The notes beneath the pieces are model-generated. The model saw only the letters and a program-made list of their open reading frames with translations. It ran no database searches and was not told the DNA's origin. From Streptomyces sp. NBC_01351 (GTDB taxonomy: Bacteria > Actinomycetota > Actinomycetes > Streptomycetales > Streptomycetaceae), in assembly GCF_036237315.1 (NCBI RefSeq), contig NZ_CP108356.1:7631501-7695500 (forward strand): DNA of 64,000 nt, in the 5' to 3' direction. Positions 1 to 8,961 of this stretch are shown one piece after another (position 1 is the first letter of the stretch; every line of letters starts with the position of its first letter). The translations under genes were made by a program, and so were the position numbers.

Positions 1-218
1 CGCTGGAGCAGCAGGTCCCCGCCCTGCGGGGGTCCGTCCAGGAACGCCTCCTCGGGCACCTCGCCCAGTGCCGCCTCCATCTCTCTCAACGCGGCCACCT
101 CCTCCCGGCACCCCGCGCATCCGCTCAGGTGCTCCTCGACCCGGCGGACCTCCTCGTCGTCCAGCACGCCGAGGACGTACGGGCCGAGCAGTTCCTCCTC
201 GTGCAGCTGCCGGTTCAT
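1..218 (-). CDS. Zinc-binding anti-sigma factor (partial, N-terminal part)
   Basis: The 72 visible residues form the N-terminal cytoplasmic part of an anti-sigma factor. A ZAS/zf-HC2 signature is visible: an early His (residue 6), an acidic helix, then His-x3-Cys-x2-Cys within EEHLSGCAGCREEV. In this family the zinc-bound helical domain sequesters the partner ECF sigma factor, often in response to a redox or envelope signal. The start ATG overlaps the stop of the upstream sigma gene by 4 bases (ATGA), so the pair is translationally coupled, as is usual for sigma/anti-sigma pairs. The C-terminus, including any membrane helix, lies beyond the left edge. Confidence 0.85.
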   Translation of the reverse strand, partial: MNRQLHEEELLGPYVLGVLDDEEVRRVEEHLSGCAGCREEVAALREMEAALGEVPEEAFLDGPPQGGDLLLQ

Positions 219-826
219 GCCACCACCTCACGCAGTCCGGCGGGCTGCTGGGGCGGCCTGCCCGATCGTTTGCCGTCTCTGAAACTGCCTTCCCTGGCGC
301 CGCCGTCCCTGAAGACCTCGCGCAGGGCCTTGAGCGCGTAGTGCGAACGCGATTTCACCGTACCGGCCGGGATGCCGAGCCTGTCTGCCGCCTCCGAGAC
401 GCTGAGCTGCCGGTAGTACAGCTCCGTCAGCACGTCCCGGTGTTCCGGGGACAGCTGGTCGAGGGCGCCCAGGACCGTCATGGTGTCCACCACGGAATCG
501 GCGTGGTCCGCCTCGACCGGGGGAGTGGCCGTGACGCCCGAGACCTCCGGAGGCCGGGCGGCCTTCGCCCGGTACCGGTCGGTGATGATGTTGCGGGCCA
601 CCGTCAGCAGCCAGCCGCGCACCGAACCCTTCCCGTTCACCAGGACTTCGGAGTGCCGCCAGGCCCGGATGAGGGTCTCCTGGACCACGTCCTCGGCGGC
701 GGCGCGGTCGCCGGTCAGCCGGGTGGCGTACGCGAGCAGGGCGTGGCCGTGCTCCTCGTACACCGACTTGATCAATGCCTCGTCGGTCGAGCCCCGCCGA
801 GTGCGGGGCCACAGTGGTCCGGCCAT
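215..826 (-). CDS. ECF-family RNA polymerase sigma factor
   Basis: 203 residues, a normal length for a group 4 (ECF) sigma factor. Region 2 is clear: YEEHGHALLAYATRLTGD, then the acidic AAEDVVQETLIRAWRH and SVRGWLLTVARNIITDRYRA. A variable linker rich in Val, Thr and Pro leads to region 4, with LDQLSPEHRDVLTELYYRQL and the helix-turn-helix SVSEAADRLGIPAGTVKSR, which contacts the -35 element. The start ATG is preceded by a purine-rich GAGGGTGAG. It overlaps the downstream anti-sigma gene. A long in-frame extension upstream is out-of-frame coding shadow. The regulon cannot be deduced; the neighbouring DUF1996 gene on the same strand is only a candidate target. Confidence 0.93.
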   Translation of the reverse strand: MAGPLWPRTRRGSTDEALIKSVYEEHGHALLAYATRLTGDRAAAEDVVQETLIRAWRHSEVLVNGKGSVRGWLLTVARNIITDRYRAKAARPPEVSGVTATPPVEADHADSVVDTMTVLGALDQLSPEHRDVLTELYYRQLSVSEAADRLGIPAGTVKSRSHYALKALREVFRDGGAREGSFRDGKRSGRPPQQPAGLREVVA

Positions 827-909
827 CTCACCCTCTCCGTCTTCCTCGCTTGGGTCGTGCGCTCGGAACACGCCGCACGCGCGGACCCGGTTCACGTGAC
901 GTACGTCAC

Positions 910-1911
910 TCAGGTGCGGCAGTCCCGGCCCGTGTTGAGGCAGTCGACGACCCCGACCATCTGCCTGTCGGTCATCGCGTTCACGAACATGGCGTGGTCC
1001 GTCCTGGGGCTGTGCCGCTGCTCGGGGAAGGAGTCGAGGGCGATCGGCGCGCCCGCGGGGACCTCGTAGGCGACGGTGAGTCGCAGTTCGGGCACGGGGA
1101 AGGTGCCCCGGGGGCAGGCGCCGCCCTCCCCCGGGAACAGCAGGTGCGAGCGGTGCCCGGCGGCGCCGATCGTGTCCAGGCCGTTCCAGCAGCTCGGGAA
1201 GGCGAGGGTGCGGGTGACCCGGTCGCCGGCCGGACAGCGCGGGTAGCGGGTGGTGGAGCGGTCCGGGGAACCGGAACACCCCCACCGGGCCCGGACGTCG
1301 GCGTCGGTGTCCGCCGTGAACGCCACTGCGTCGCCCGTCATCCCGCGCAGGAACCGCGGCATCGGCACCACCTTGCTCACCGGGTTGCCGCGGAACTCCA
1401 CCCGGACCGAGGCCTCGGGCAGGATCTCGCCCGCGTTGCCGTGTCCCGCCGAGGTCTCGTGCGGGCGGGTGCCCGGCCGGTCGGTGCGGCGCAGGACCGG
1501 CCAGTAGTACGTGGACCGGTCGCCGCCCGTGCAGCTGGTCGCGGCCGCGCCCAGGGACTCGTCGGTGGACATCGCGTCCGCCGAGAGGTTCCCCACGTAC
1601 GCGTGCGTGTGGTGGGCGCCGGACCGCAGGCCGGGCGAGACCACCAGGTTGTCCTCGTTGTAGTGGCCCTCCTCGTTGCGCCCGCACTCCACGACCACCG
1701 AACCCGCCGAACCCTCGGCGCCGGCGGCCCGATCGGCGTCGGGAGAGGGTGGAACGTCCTTGATGTCCACGTAGTCGGAGGGCGCCGGCCCGGCGGACCC
1801 GTGCGCGGGTTGCGGGCCGGCCGCTCGCGAGGCACCGAGTACGGCGGCGAGCAGCCCGCCCCCCAGGACCAGGCATATGACGAGAGTGAGCAGTCGGCGT
1901 TCGTTCCCCAT
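910..1911 (-). CDS. DUF1996 domain exported protein
   Basis: 333 residues. The N-terminus is a signal anchor or signal peptide (basic MGNERR, then LLTLVICLVLGGGLLAAVLGAS), followed by a Pro/Ser/Gly-rich stretch. The rest matches the DUF1996 pattern: VVECGRNEEGHYNEDNLV near the start, HHTHAYVGN, a STYYWPVL motif, MPRFLRGMTGDA, and the Cys-rich FPSCWNGLD segment, with CPRGTFPVPELRLTVAYEV towards the C-terminus. DUF1996 proteins occur in fungi and actinomycetes, are usually secreted, and have no firmly assigned activity. A GTG nine bases upstream is an alternative start. The gene lies about 80 bp upstream of the sigma gene on the same strand. Confidence 0.85.
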   Translation of the reverse strand: MGNERRLLTLVICLVLGGGLLAAVLGASRAAGPQPAHGSAGPAPSDYVDIKDVPPSPDADRAAGAEGSAGSVVVECGRNEEGHYNEDNLVVSPGLRSGAHHTHAYVGNLSADAMSTDESLGAAATSCTGGDRSTYYWPVLRRTDRPGTRPHETSAGHGNAGEILPEASVRVEFRGNPVSKVVPMPRFLRGMTGDAVAFTADTDADVRARWGCSGSPDRSTTRYPRCPAGDRVTRTLAFPSCWNGLDTIGAAGHRSHLLFPGEGGACPRGTFPVPELRLTVAYEVPAGAPIALDSFPEQRHSPRTDHAMFVNAMTDRQMVGVVDCLNTGRDCRT

Positions 1912-2031
1912 GGCGGTCACGGTTGCCGGTGGAAGGACCGGCGTCAACCTGGCATCCGCATGGCGGGCGGCCCGCCGCCGGGGCCGCGGCGTTCTTGCCC
2001 GGAAGCCCGGCGGGTGCGCAGAGTACGCCTC

Positions 2032-2769
2032 ATGACACCTGCCGAGCTCCTGCACGCCTTCGCCCGCACCCGCGCGTCGCTCGACGGCGCCGAGGTCACC
2101 TTCTGGTGGACCGGAGACGTCCACGCCTGGGGTCCCGGGGAGCCGTACCGGAGGCTCTTCGGCTTCGAAGGGGTCAACGTCGCCCGTCTCCTCCCCGATG
2201 AGGAGACGGGCGGCTGGCAACTGCTCTCCCGTGAGGCGGCGTTCTACCTGGATCCGGTGACCCGGGAGATCATGGAAACCTGGCAGGACAAACCGGTCAT
2301 CCACGTCTGGAACGACCCGGCGAACCAGAAGCTGCGGCCGTTCCCCGTCCCCATGACCGAGCTCGGCGACCAGGTCTGCTTCAGCCTGGAGATCCCGCTC
2401 GCCTATCCCTCGCCGCTGCCGGTCGCCGAGTTCCCGCTCAACTCCGCGGACGACACGTACCGGGCCCTGGAGCTCTTCCAGTTCTTCGCACCCGCCACCG
2501 TGACGGCCACCGACGCGCCGAGCGTGCCCGCCACCATGTCGTGGACGCGGATGTCCCCCTGGCTGCCCTGGATGGAACAGGGCCCGCGGCCGGGCGGCCT
2601 CACCTTCCACTGCCGCGGCCGCAAACTCGCCTCCTTTGCCGAGGTGCCCGAACGCACCCGTGCGTACATCGCCGCCCGCCAGCCGGAATTCGCCCGTGCT
2701 CCGGAGAAGTGGACCGAGCCGAACGAGACGAGCTGGACGTACTTCCGCAAGCTCTCCCGTCCGCGCTGA
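2032..2769 (+). CDS. DUF1838 family protein
   Basis: 245 residues, soluble, with no signal peptide or membrane segment. The sequence carries the features of DUF1838: WWTGDVHAWGPGE near the N-terminus, the aromatic-rich FYLDPVTREIMETW followed by PVIHVWNDPANQ, and the C-terminal SWTRMSPWLPWMEQG and GLTFHCRGRKLASF. Family function is unknown. The ATG was chosen because homology-like sequence begins there. No strong ribosome-binding site is visible, so the exact start is less certain than the frame. It is divergent from the DUF1996 gene with about 120 bp between them. Confidence 0.8.
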   Translation: MTPAELLHAFARTRASLDGAEVTFWWTGDVHAWGPGEPYRRLFGFEGVNVARLLPDEETGGWQLLSREAAFYLDPVTREIMETWQDKPVIHVWNDPANQKLRPFPVPMTELGDQVCFSLEIPLAYPSPLPVAEFPLNSADDTYRALELFQFFAPATVTATDAPSVPATMSWTRMSPWLPWMEQGPRPGGLTFHCRGRKLASFAEVPERTRAYIAARQPEFARAPEKWTEPNETSWTYFRKLSRPR

Positions 2770-3170
2770 ACTCGGGTCGTTCCACCGCGAATCACCCCAC
2801 CGGACACCCCGCCGCACGGCACGCCGAATACCCCCCTTACCATCCGAGAGGGGGTCTCCGGGGGCCGGACAAGGGTTTTCCCCGTATCCAGTTCATTCTC
2901 GCGTTGCCTACTGTCTGCCCATCGGCGATCTTCCTCCGGGCGGGTCGGAACCCACGCCAACCCCACATGGCGTGAATCCGCACCTCCCGGTGGACCGTCG
3001 GTACCGCCGTTGCCCTGCCCCGCCGTCGAGGCCGGAGCGACGTGGCGCGCGGTGGTGGCCGGGGCGAGTTCGACCAGCTCGCTCCCGGCCCCGCAGCCGC
3101 CGGTTCACCTCCCACACTGCACCGACCGGCCGCTCCGGCCCGCCCGGAACGGCCCGCGAAAGGGAACAAA
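2770..3170. other. 400-bp non-coding gap upstream of the subtilase
   Basis: I see no convincing gene here. The left part has a weak C-run/G-run hairpin (ACCCCC at 2830-2835 with GGGGGT at 2850-2855) that may end the DUF1838 transcript. Further on is a 7-bp inverted repeat, CACGCCA (2953-2959) with TGGCGTG (2968-2974), which could sit in the promoter or leader of the protease gene. The lower-GC stretch at about 2875-2930 is the most promoter-like part, but no clean -35/-10 pair stands out. Confidence 0.4.
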
Positions 3171-4964
3171 GTGCACGCATCCAGACGTCGTAGGCTCATA
3201 TCCGTGGCGGCGATCTCCGTCACCCTGCTCGCCGGCTCCGCCACCGCTTCCGTGGCCGTCGACACCCCCGTCGGGCTCCCGGCCGCCGCGGCCGGCACCG
3301 CCCCGGTGGAGAACCTCATCGTCGGATACAAGTCCTCGGCCTCCGAGGCGAGTTCCAACACCGCGGCCGCCGCCGACGTCACCGCCAAGGGCAAGAAGGC
3401 CGGCAAGAAGGCGAAGTTCGACCGTCGCCTCGGCACCGGCGCCGCCCTCGTCAACCTCGGCGGCACCGTCGCCCCGGCCGCCGCGGCCGACGTGATGGCC
3501 CAGTTCCGTGCCGACCCGGACGTCGCCTACGTCGAGGTCGACTCCCGCGCCTACGCGCTGGCCGTCAACCCGAACGACACCGAGTACGCCAAGCAGTGGG
3601 ACCTCTTCGAGCCCACCGCCGGCATGAACGTTCCCGCCGCCTGGGACAAGACCACCGGCGCCGGCGTCACCGTCGCCGTGATCGACACCGGCTACGTCGC
3701 CCACTCGGACCTGGCCGCGAACGTCGTCGCGGGCTACGACTTCATCTCCAGCGCCACCGACGCCCGTGACGGCAACGGCCGTGACAACAACGCTGCGGAC
3801 CAGGGCGACTGGACCGTGGCCGGCGAGTGCGGCACCGGCTCCACGGCCAGCAACTCCTCCTGGCACGGCACCCACGTGGCGGGCACCATCGCGGCCGCCA
3901 CGAACAACTCCAAGGGCGTCGCCGGTATCGCGTACGGCGCGAAGATCCAGCCCATTCGCGTGCTGGGCAAGTGCGGCGGCACCACCGCGGACATCGCCGA
4001 CGCCATCACCTGGGCCTCCGGCGGCACCGTCGCGGGCGTCCCGGCCAACGCCACCCCCTCCAAGGTCATCAACCTGAGCCTCGGCGGCTCCGGCGCCTGC
4101 AGCTCCACCTACCAGAACGCCATCAACGGCGCCGTCGGCCGCGGTACCACCGTCGTCGTCGCCGCGGGCAACAGCAACTCCAACGCGGCGAACTTCACGC
4201 CCGCCAGCTGCAACAACGTGATCAACGTCGCTGCCAGCAACCGGACCGGCGACCGCTCGTTCTACTCCAACTACGGCACGGTCATCGACATCGCCGCCCC
4301 GGGCGGTGAGACCCGCCGTGGCACCGACACGCCCGGCACCGTCACCACCCCCGAGAACGGCATCCTCTCCACGCTGAACGCCGGCACCACCACCCCGGGC
4401 GCCGAGAACTACAAGCCCTACCAGGGCACCAGCATGGCCGCCCCGCACGTCGCGGGCCTCGCCGCGCTGATGAAGTCGGCGAACACCGCGCTCACCCCGG
4501 CGCAGATCGAGACCGCGATCAAGACCAACGCCCGCCCGCTGGCCGGCACCTGCACCGGTGGCTGCGGCGCCGGCCTCGCCGACGCGGCCGCGACCGTCGC
4601 CGCGGTGACCTCGATCCCGCCCACCACGGGCTTCGAGAACACCATGGACTTCTCCATCACCGACAACGGCACCGTGGAGAGCCCGATCACCGTCAGCGGT
4701 GTCACCGGCAACGCCCCGACCGCCCTCAAGGTGGGCGTGAACATCGTGCACACCTACATCGGTGACCTCAAGGTCGACCTGATCGCCCCCGACGGCAGCA
4801 TCTACAACCTGCACAACCGGTCCGGCGGCAGCGCCGACAACATCAACACGGTCTACACCGTGAACGCCTCCACCGAGGTCGCGAACGGCGTCTGGAAGCT
4901 CCGGGTCAACGACAACGCCGGCGGCGACACCGGCAAGATCGACTCCTGGAACCTCGTCTTCTGA
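3171..4964 (+). CDS. Secreted S8 family serine protease (subtilisin-like) with P domain
   Basis: 597 residues, made as an exported zymogen. GTG start chosen for the AAAGGGA site 5 nt upstream and for the signal peptide (VHASRRRRLISVAAISVTLL, residues 1-20, running on to the Ala-rich cleavage region). An I9-type propeptide follows (VENLIVGYKSS to AYVEVDSRAYA). The catalytic domain has Asp172 (VAVIDTGY), His232 (SSWHGTHVAGT) and Ser421 (YQGTSMAAPHVAG). After about residue 480 a C-terminal P/proprotein-convertase domain is visible (FSITDNGTVESPITVSGV, LKVDLIAPDGSIYNLHN, WKLRVNDNAGGDTGKIDSW). It degrades extracellular protein in the growth medium or cell wall. Several Cys residues suggest disulfides. 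Confidence 0.95.
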   Translation: MHASRRRRLISVAAISVTLLAGSATASVAVDTPVGLPAAAAGTAPVENLIVGYKSSASEASSNTAAAADVTAKGKKAGKKAKFDRRLGTGAALVNLGGTVAPAAAADVMAQFRADPDVAYVEVDSRAYALAVNPNDTEYAKQWDLFEPTAGMNVPAAWDKTTGAGVTVAVIDTGYVAHSDLAANVVAGYDFISSATDARDGNGRDNNAADQGDWTVAGECGTGSTASNSSWHGTHVAGTIAAATNNSKGVAGIAYGAKIQPIRVLGKCGGTTADIADAITWASGGTVAGVPANATPSKVINLSLGGSGACSSTYQNAINGAVGRGTTVVVAAGNSNSNAANFTPASCNNVINVAASNRTGDRSFYSNYGTVIDIAAPGGETRRGTDTPGTVTTPENGILSTLNAGTTTPGAENYKPYQGTSMAAPHVAGLAALMKSANTALTPAQIETAIKTNARPLAGTCTGGCGAGLADAAATVAAVTSIPPTTGFENTMDFSITDNGTVESPITVSGVTGNAPTALKVGVNIVHTYIGDLKVDLIAPDGSIYNLHNRSGGSADNINTVYTVNASTEVANGVWKLRVNDNAGGDTGKIDSWNLVF

Positions 4965-5040
4965 ACGAACCGGAGCCCGTCCTCCGCTCCGGCCCGCGAA
5001 CTCGGCCTGACGGAGCGATAGTACGGACCAACTGAGCCCG

Positions 5041-5075
5041 CGGACCTGCCGATACACCTCGTATCGGCAGGTCCG
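5041..5075 (+). terminator. Terminator hairpin after the subtilase gene
   Basis: Perfect 15-bp stem (5041-5055 with 5061-5075) around the 5-nt loop ACCTC, followed by GACGGGTTTTCCC. It lies 77 nt past the protease stop. The short T-run supports intrinsic termination on the plus strand. Confidence 0.8.
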
Positions 5076-5201
5076 ACGGGTTTTCCCGTCCCGTGACTGA
5101 TTTCTGCGTCACAATCGGGGCCCACCTGCCGTTTGACCTCGTATTGTCGCGTCTCACAGGAAAGGCACAGGAGCTGGGGACCGAGAGGCTGGTGGCTGTG
5201 C

Positions 5202-7985
5202 GTGGTGGCGGCGACGGGGCACGCTGACACAAGTGTCGGACACGTTGAACTCATCAGGGCGGTCGACCGCGCGCTGACCGCGCACGGCCGGGCGCTCATC
5301 ACCGGACCTGCCGGCGCGGGCAAGACCGAGCTGGTGCGGGCCGTCGCGGCCGCGGCCGAATCGCGCCGCGAGACCGTGCTCCGCCTCGCCCCCGAGGCCG
5401 CCGACCAATGGATACCCGAGGCCTCCGCCGCGGCCATGCTGGCCTCCGTGCCCTGCGCCGCCGCCTTCGAGCAGCTCTCCGGGCCCCAGCGCACCGCCAT
5501 CGCCCTGCTCTGCCGCGAGACGGAGGCACCGCACGTCGGCCGCGACCACGTCGCGCTGCGCCTCGCCGTCGTCGAGGTACTGCGGACGCTCGCCGCCCGC
5601 CACCCCGTCCTGCTCGTCCTGGACAACGCCCAGTGGATGGATGCCGAGAGCACCGACCTGCTCCGCTTCGCCCTGCGCCTCACCCCGCCCCGCGTACGGG
5701 TCCTCGTCGCCGAACGCCTCCAGGACGGCTCCGCGGTCGGCGAGCCCCTCTGCGGCCCCGGCACCCCCGCGATCCGCGTCCCGCCGCTCGGCGCCGACGA
5801 GGTCGCCGAACTCCTCGTCCGCCACGGCCTGCCCGCCCGCCTCGCCGGCCGCATCCACCAGGCCAGCGGCGGCAACCCCCGCCTCGCCCTCGCCCTCGGC
5901 CACTCCTTCGCCGAGGCAGCCGAGGCCCGTGACGGCAGCGCCCACCACGCCGACGCCCTGCCCCTCTCCGGACAGGCCCGCGACGTGGCGCGCAGACTCC
6001 TCGCCGAAGTCCCCGCCGAGGCCCGCCGCACCCTGCTGCTCGCCGCCCTCGCGGCCCGTCCCACCACCGTGCTGCTGCGCCGGGCCGGCCGCCCCGACGC
6101 CGAGGCGGAACTGGCCGCGGCGGAACGGGCCGCGCTGCTGCGGGTGGGGGAGGACGGCAGCGTGGAGTTCACCGCCGGCGCCCTGCCCACCGCGCTCGCC
6201 GCCGACGCGGGCTGGCCCGAACGCGCCGCCGGGCACGCGGCCCTGGCCGACGCCGTCGACGACCCGGTCCAGGCCGTACGTCACCGGGCGCTCGCCGTGG
6301 ACACCCCCGACCAGTGGCTCGCCGCCGAGATCGCCGAGGCCGCCGTGGTCTGCCGCCGCCGGGGCCAGCGGGCCCTCGCCGCCGAACTGGGCCTGCTCGC
6401 CGCCGAACGCACCCCGTCCTGGCTGGCCGGGGAGGAACTCGCCCGCCTCGTCACCGCCGCCGAGGACGCGGGCTGGTCCGGCCGCGCCGACCTCGCCCGC
6501 CGCGCCACCCGGGCCGTACTCGCCCGCGACGCCTCGCCCGCCGACCGGGTCAGGGCCCGGCTCGCGGTGATCGACGCCGCCGGTCAGGCCCTCGGCACCC
6601 TCGACGAGACCTTCGCCTGCGCCATGGCCGACGCCGCCGGGGACCCCTCGCTCCAGGCCGCGGTCCAGCTGCGCATGGCCTGGAAGCACAACCTCAGCGA
6701 CGGCGACCCCGTCCGCGCCCGCGACGCCGCGGCCCGGGCCGGAGCCCTCGCCGCGCTCGGCGGCGACCAGGTCGCCGAAGCCATGGCGCTGACCGTGCGG
6801 GCCCGGATGGGCCGCATCCTCGGCGACCCGGGCGCCGAGGCGATCCTCGCCGAAGCGCTCGCACTGCCCGTCCCCGAAGTCCCGCTCGGCATGCGCAACG
6901 CACCGCAGTACCTGGCGGTGCGGCACGCCCTCTTCGACGACAGCCTCGACGACGCCCGCCGCCAGCTGATGGTCCTGCTGCCGGCCGTCCAGCGCACCGG
7001 CTCCGCCGAGGACGTCTTCGAGGTGCTGCGCAGCCTCACCGAGGTCGAACTGCGCGGCGGCCGCTGCGAGGCCGCGTCCGCACGTGCCCGCCAGGCCCTG
7101 GAGCTGACCATCGAGGCGGGCCTCTCGCCCGGCCCCGCCTGGTACCTCGCCGCCATGGCGGAGGCCGCGGGCGGCAGCTTCGCCCGCGCCGCCGGATACG
7201 CCCGCCGCGGCATCCAGGCTTCCCGGGAAGAGCGGGACCAGGTCTTCCTCTCGCGGAGCCTGCACGCGCTCGGCCTCGTCGAACTGGCCACGGGAGAGGC
7301 GGCCAAGGCCGTCGCGACCCTGCGCCGGGTCGCCGAACTGGAGGCCGCGCAGAAGGTGGTCGACCCCTCGATCCTGCGCTGGCACGGGGAGCTCGCCGAG
7401 GCCCTGGTCGCCGCCGACGCACCCGACGACGCGGCCCGGCTGATCGACCCCGTGCGTACCGTCGCCGTGGGCCTCGGCCGCACCGGAGTCGTCGCCGCCC
7501 TCGATCGGGCGCGCGGCCTGTGTCTGTCCGCACGGGGGGAGGCCGACGCGGCCGTCCACCTGCTGGAGGCCACCGCCCAGCGGTTCGAAGCCCTCGGGCT
7601 GCCGCTGGAACGCGGCCGTACGCTCCTCGCCCTCGCCCGGGTCGAGCGGCGCCGCCGTCGGCGCGCGCCCGCCCGGGCCGCGCTCGTGGCGGCGGCCGAG
7701 GTGTTCGGCCGGGCCGGGGCCGCCCCGTGGGCGGAGCTCGCACGGGAATCCGCGGCAGGCGAGGGAACCCGTACGGAATCGGCAGCGGCGGCGGCCCTGA
7801 CCGAGGGCGAGGCCCGGCTCGCGCTGCTCGTCAGTCAAGGGGCCAGCAACCAGGAGGCCGCGGCGAAGCTGTTCCTCAGCGTCAAGACGGTGGAGGCCCG
7901 GCTGACCCGCATCTACCAGAAGCTCGACGTGCGCTCCCGGGCCCAGCTGGCCGGCGCCCTGGCCAAACACAACGCGTCGGCGTAG
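5202..7985 (+). CDS. Large ATPase-LuxR (LAL-like) transcriptional regulator
   Basis: About 927 residues. An N-terminal STAND/AAA-type ATPase is shown by Walker A GPAGAGKTEL (Lys41) and a Walker B-like PVLLVLDNAQWMD about 100 residues later. A long Ala/Leu-rich helical region follows, with repeats resembling TPRs. The C-terminus is a LuxR/GerE helix-turn-helix: LTEGEARLALLVSQGASNQEAA, LFLSVKTVEARLTRIYQKLDV. Such proteins are signal-gated activators of metabolic or antibiotic genes. GTG 5202 (or 5205) is proposed because the ATPase domain starts just after it and GAGAGG lies upstream at 5183-5188. The start is uncertain by several codons. The next gene is convergent, so no target is indicated by context. 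Confidence 0.88.
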   Translation: MVAATGHADTSVGHVELIRAVDRALTAHGRALITGPAGAGKTELVRAVAAAAESRRETVLRLAPEAADQWIPEASAAAMLASVPCAAAFEQLSGPQRTAIALLCRETEAPHVGRDHVALRLAVVEVLRTLAARHPVLLVLDNAQWMDAESTDLLRFALRLTPPRVRVLVAERLQDGSAVGEPLCGPGTPAIRVPPLGADEVAELLVRHGLPARLAGRIHQASGGNPRLALALGHSFAEAAEARDGSAHHADALPLSGQARDVARRLLAEVPAEARRTLLLAALAARPTTVLLRRAGRPDAEAELAAAERAALLRVGEDGSVEFTAGALPTALAADAGWPERAAGHAALADAVDDPVQAVRHRALAVDTPDQWLAAEIAEAAVVCRRRGQRALAAELGLLAAERTPSWLAGEELARLVTAAEDAGWSGRADLARRATRAVLARDASPADRVRARLAVIDAAGQALGTLDETFACAMADAAGDPSLQAAVQLRMAWKHNLSDGDPVRARDAAARAGALAALGGDQVAEAMALTVRARMGRILGDPGAEAILAEALALPVPEVPLGMRNAPQYLAVRHALFDDSLDDARRQLMVLLPAVQRTGSAEDVFEVLRSLTEVELRGGRCEAASARARQALELTIEAGLSPGPAWYLAAMAEAAGGSFARAAGYARRGIQASREERDQVFLSRSLHALGLVELATGEAAKAVATLRRVAELEAAQKVVDPSILRWHGELAEALVAADAPDDAARLIDPVRTVAVGLGRTGVVAALDRARGLCLSARGEADAAVHLLEATAQRFEALGLPLERGRTLLALARVERRRRRRAPARAALVAAAEVFGRAGAAPWAELARESAAGEGTRTESAAAAALTEGEARLALLVSQGASNQEAAAKLFLSVKTVEARLTRIYQKLDVRSRAQLAGALAKHNASA

Positions 7986-8006
7986 CGGGAGCTACGCCGA
8001 CGCGTT
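7971..8006. terminator. Bidirectional terminator between LAL regulator and rodlin
   Basis: Perfect 15-bp inverted repeat (7971-7985 with 7992-8006) and 6-nt loop. The left arm contains the last codons and the TAG stop of the LuxR gene. The rodlin gene ends 22 nt to the right on the other strand, so the hairpin can serve both convergent transcripts. Confidence 0.7.
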
Positions 8007-8027
8007 GTCGGAACCGGAGTCCGAGGA

Positions 8028-8438
8028 TCAGCTACCCGCGGACAGGTTGCCGGACAGGACCGGGATGTTGCTGAGGATGTGCGAGGCGGAGTCGTCACCC
8101 TTGCCCTGGGTGGAGTTCTCGGCGCACTGCTGGTTCTGCGGGTTGGCCAGCACGTTGATGTCCTGGACACCCACGTTGACGAGCGCGAGGATCGACTGGG
8201 CGTTGACCTTCGCCGGCAGGCCGACGCAGAGCTTGTTGAGGGAGCCCTGGACCAGGCTCGCCTGCGGGCTCATCGCGCCGCCGGTCTCCTGGTTGCCGTA
8301 GACCTGCGCGGCGCTGTTGCCGTTGATGGTGTTGACGCCGTTGTCGTTGCCGATCGCCATCGCCGGGGTGGCTACGGCGGCACCCGCACCCAGGACGGAG
8401 GCGGTGACCGCGGCGCTGGCCATGAGCTTCTTGAACAT
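8028..8438 (-). CDS. Rodlin, surface protein of aerial hyphae and spores
   Basis: 136 residues. A Sec signal peptide (MFKKLMASAAVTASVLGAGA to TPAMA, residues 1-28) is followed by a mature protein of rodlin type: AIGNDNGVNTINGNSAAQVYGN, MSPQASLVQGSLNKLC, VNVGVQDINVLANPQNQQCAENSTQ. These match the RdlA/RdlB pattern of Streptomyces, including the two conserved Cys and the NVLxxxQxQQCAxNSTQ block. Rodlins organise chaplin fibrils into the rodlet layer that makes aerial hyphae and spores hydrophobic. AAGGAT precedes the ATG. S. coelicolor has a divergent rdlA/rdlB pair; here only one copy is seen. Confidence 0.92.
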   Translation of the reverse strand: MFKKLMASAAVTASVLGAGAAVATPAMAIGNDNGVNTINGNSAAQVYGNQETGGAMSPQASLVQGSLNKLCVGLPAKVNAQSILALVNVGVQDINVLANPQNQQCAENSTQGKGDDSASHILSNIPVLSGNLSAGS

Positions 8439-8534
8439 GTGGGGGATCCTTCTGTCGCACTGTCGCATGAGATAGCTGCCCTCGGCGGGACGAGCTGATC
8501 AACTGCTGACGGCGCCAGGGGTTATCCCCCGTCA

Positions 8535-8570
8535 CCCGGGTGGCCCATTTGCCACACCGGGCCACCCGGG
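8535..8570 (-). terminator. Hairpin downstream of the DUF5302 gene
   Basis: Perfect 12-bp arms CCCGGGTGGCCC (8535-8546) and GGGCCACCCGGG (8559-8570), loop 12 nt. It starts 22 nt beyond the DUF5302 stop and separates that gene from rodlin. No T-run follows on the minus strand, which is common for Streptomyces terminators. Confidence 0.6.
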
Positions 8571-8591
8571 CCGAACTCCCGTGGTCCGGGG

Positions 8592-8795
8592 TCAGCCGGT
8601 CTTGCGGCGCACCTTCTTGTTCTTGCCGCCGCCACCGCTGCTGGCACCCTGGACCTTCGCCCGGTTCTGGTGCGCCTGCTGGGACTGGGCATTCGCCGCG
8701 TTCCGATCCAGTGCCTCCCGGAACTTGCGCTTGGCGGCTTCGGCCGGGGATTCGACCGGGGATTCGTCCTGCGGGGTCTGCGTCTCGTCTGCCAT
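8592..8795 (-). CDS. DUF5302 small cytosolic protein
   Basis: 67 residues, strongly charged and probably largely disordered: an acidic N-terminus MADETQTPQDESP, a helical EAAKRKFREALDRNAANAQSQQAHQNR and a basic Gly/Lys tail ending GGGGKNKKVRRKTG. This is the layout of the actinobacterial DUF5302 family, whose function is unknown. ATG chosen because a clear GAGGAC Shine-Dalgarno lies 3 nt upstream. The gene stands alone between rodlin and the ferredoxin reductase. Confidence 0.8.
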   Translation of the reverse strand: MADETQTPQDESPVESPAEAAKRKFREALDRNAANAQSQQAHQNRAKVQGASSGGGGKNKKVRRKTG

Positions 8796-8920
8796 GTGTC
8801 CTCCTGTGGTGATCAAGCGATTTCAGTCTGTCAGCTGGCGTTCCCCCTGACCAGCGACTTCGGCTGCGGGAGGCTCGACGTGGGGAGGGCCCGGGACACC
8901 CCCAGTATTGCTTGGGCAGG

Positions 8921-8939
8921 CCATAAGTTTGAGTTATGG
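8921..8939. promoter_or_regulatory. CCATAA-N7-TTATGG palindrome upstream of ferredoxin reductase
   Basis: Perfect 6-bp arms CCATAA and TTATGG around GTTTGAG; a further copy of CATAA (8943-8947) follows. The segment is unusually AT-rich for the region. It is a candidate operator for either divergent gene (DUF5302 or ferredoxin reductase). Confidence 0.4.
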
Positions 8940-8961
8940 GGGCATAAGTCGACACCGGGTG

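Noticed and set aside
5154..7970. Long antisense frame opposite the LAL regulator
   Set aside because: No recognisable domain, biased composition, no ribosome-binding site; the plus-strand frame has clear Walker and LuxR motifs.
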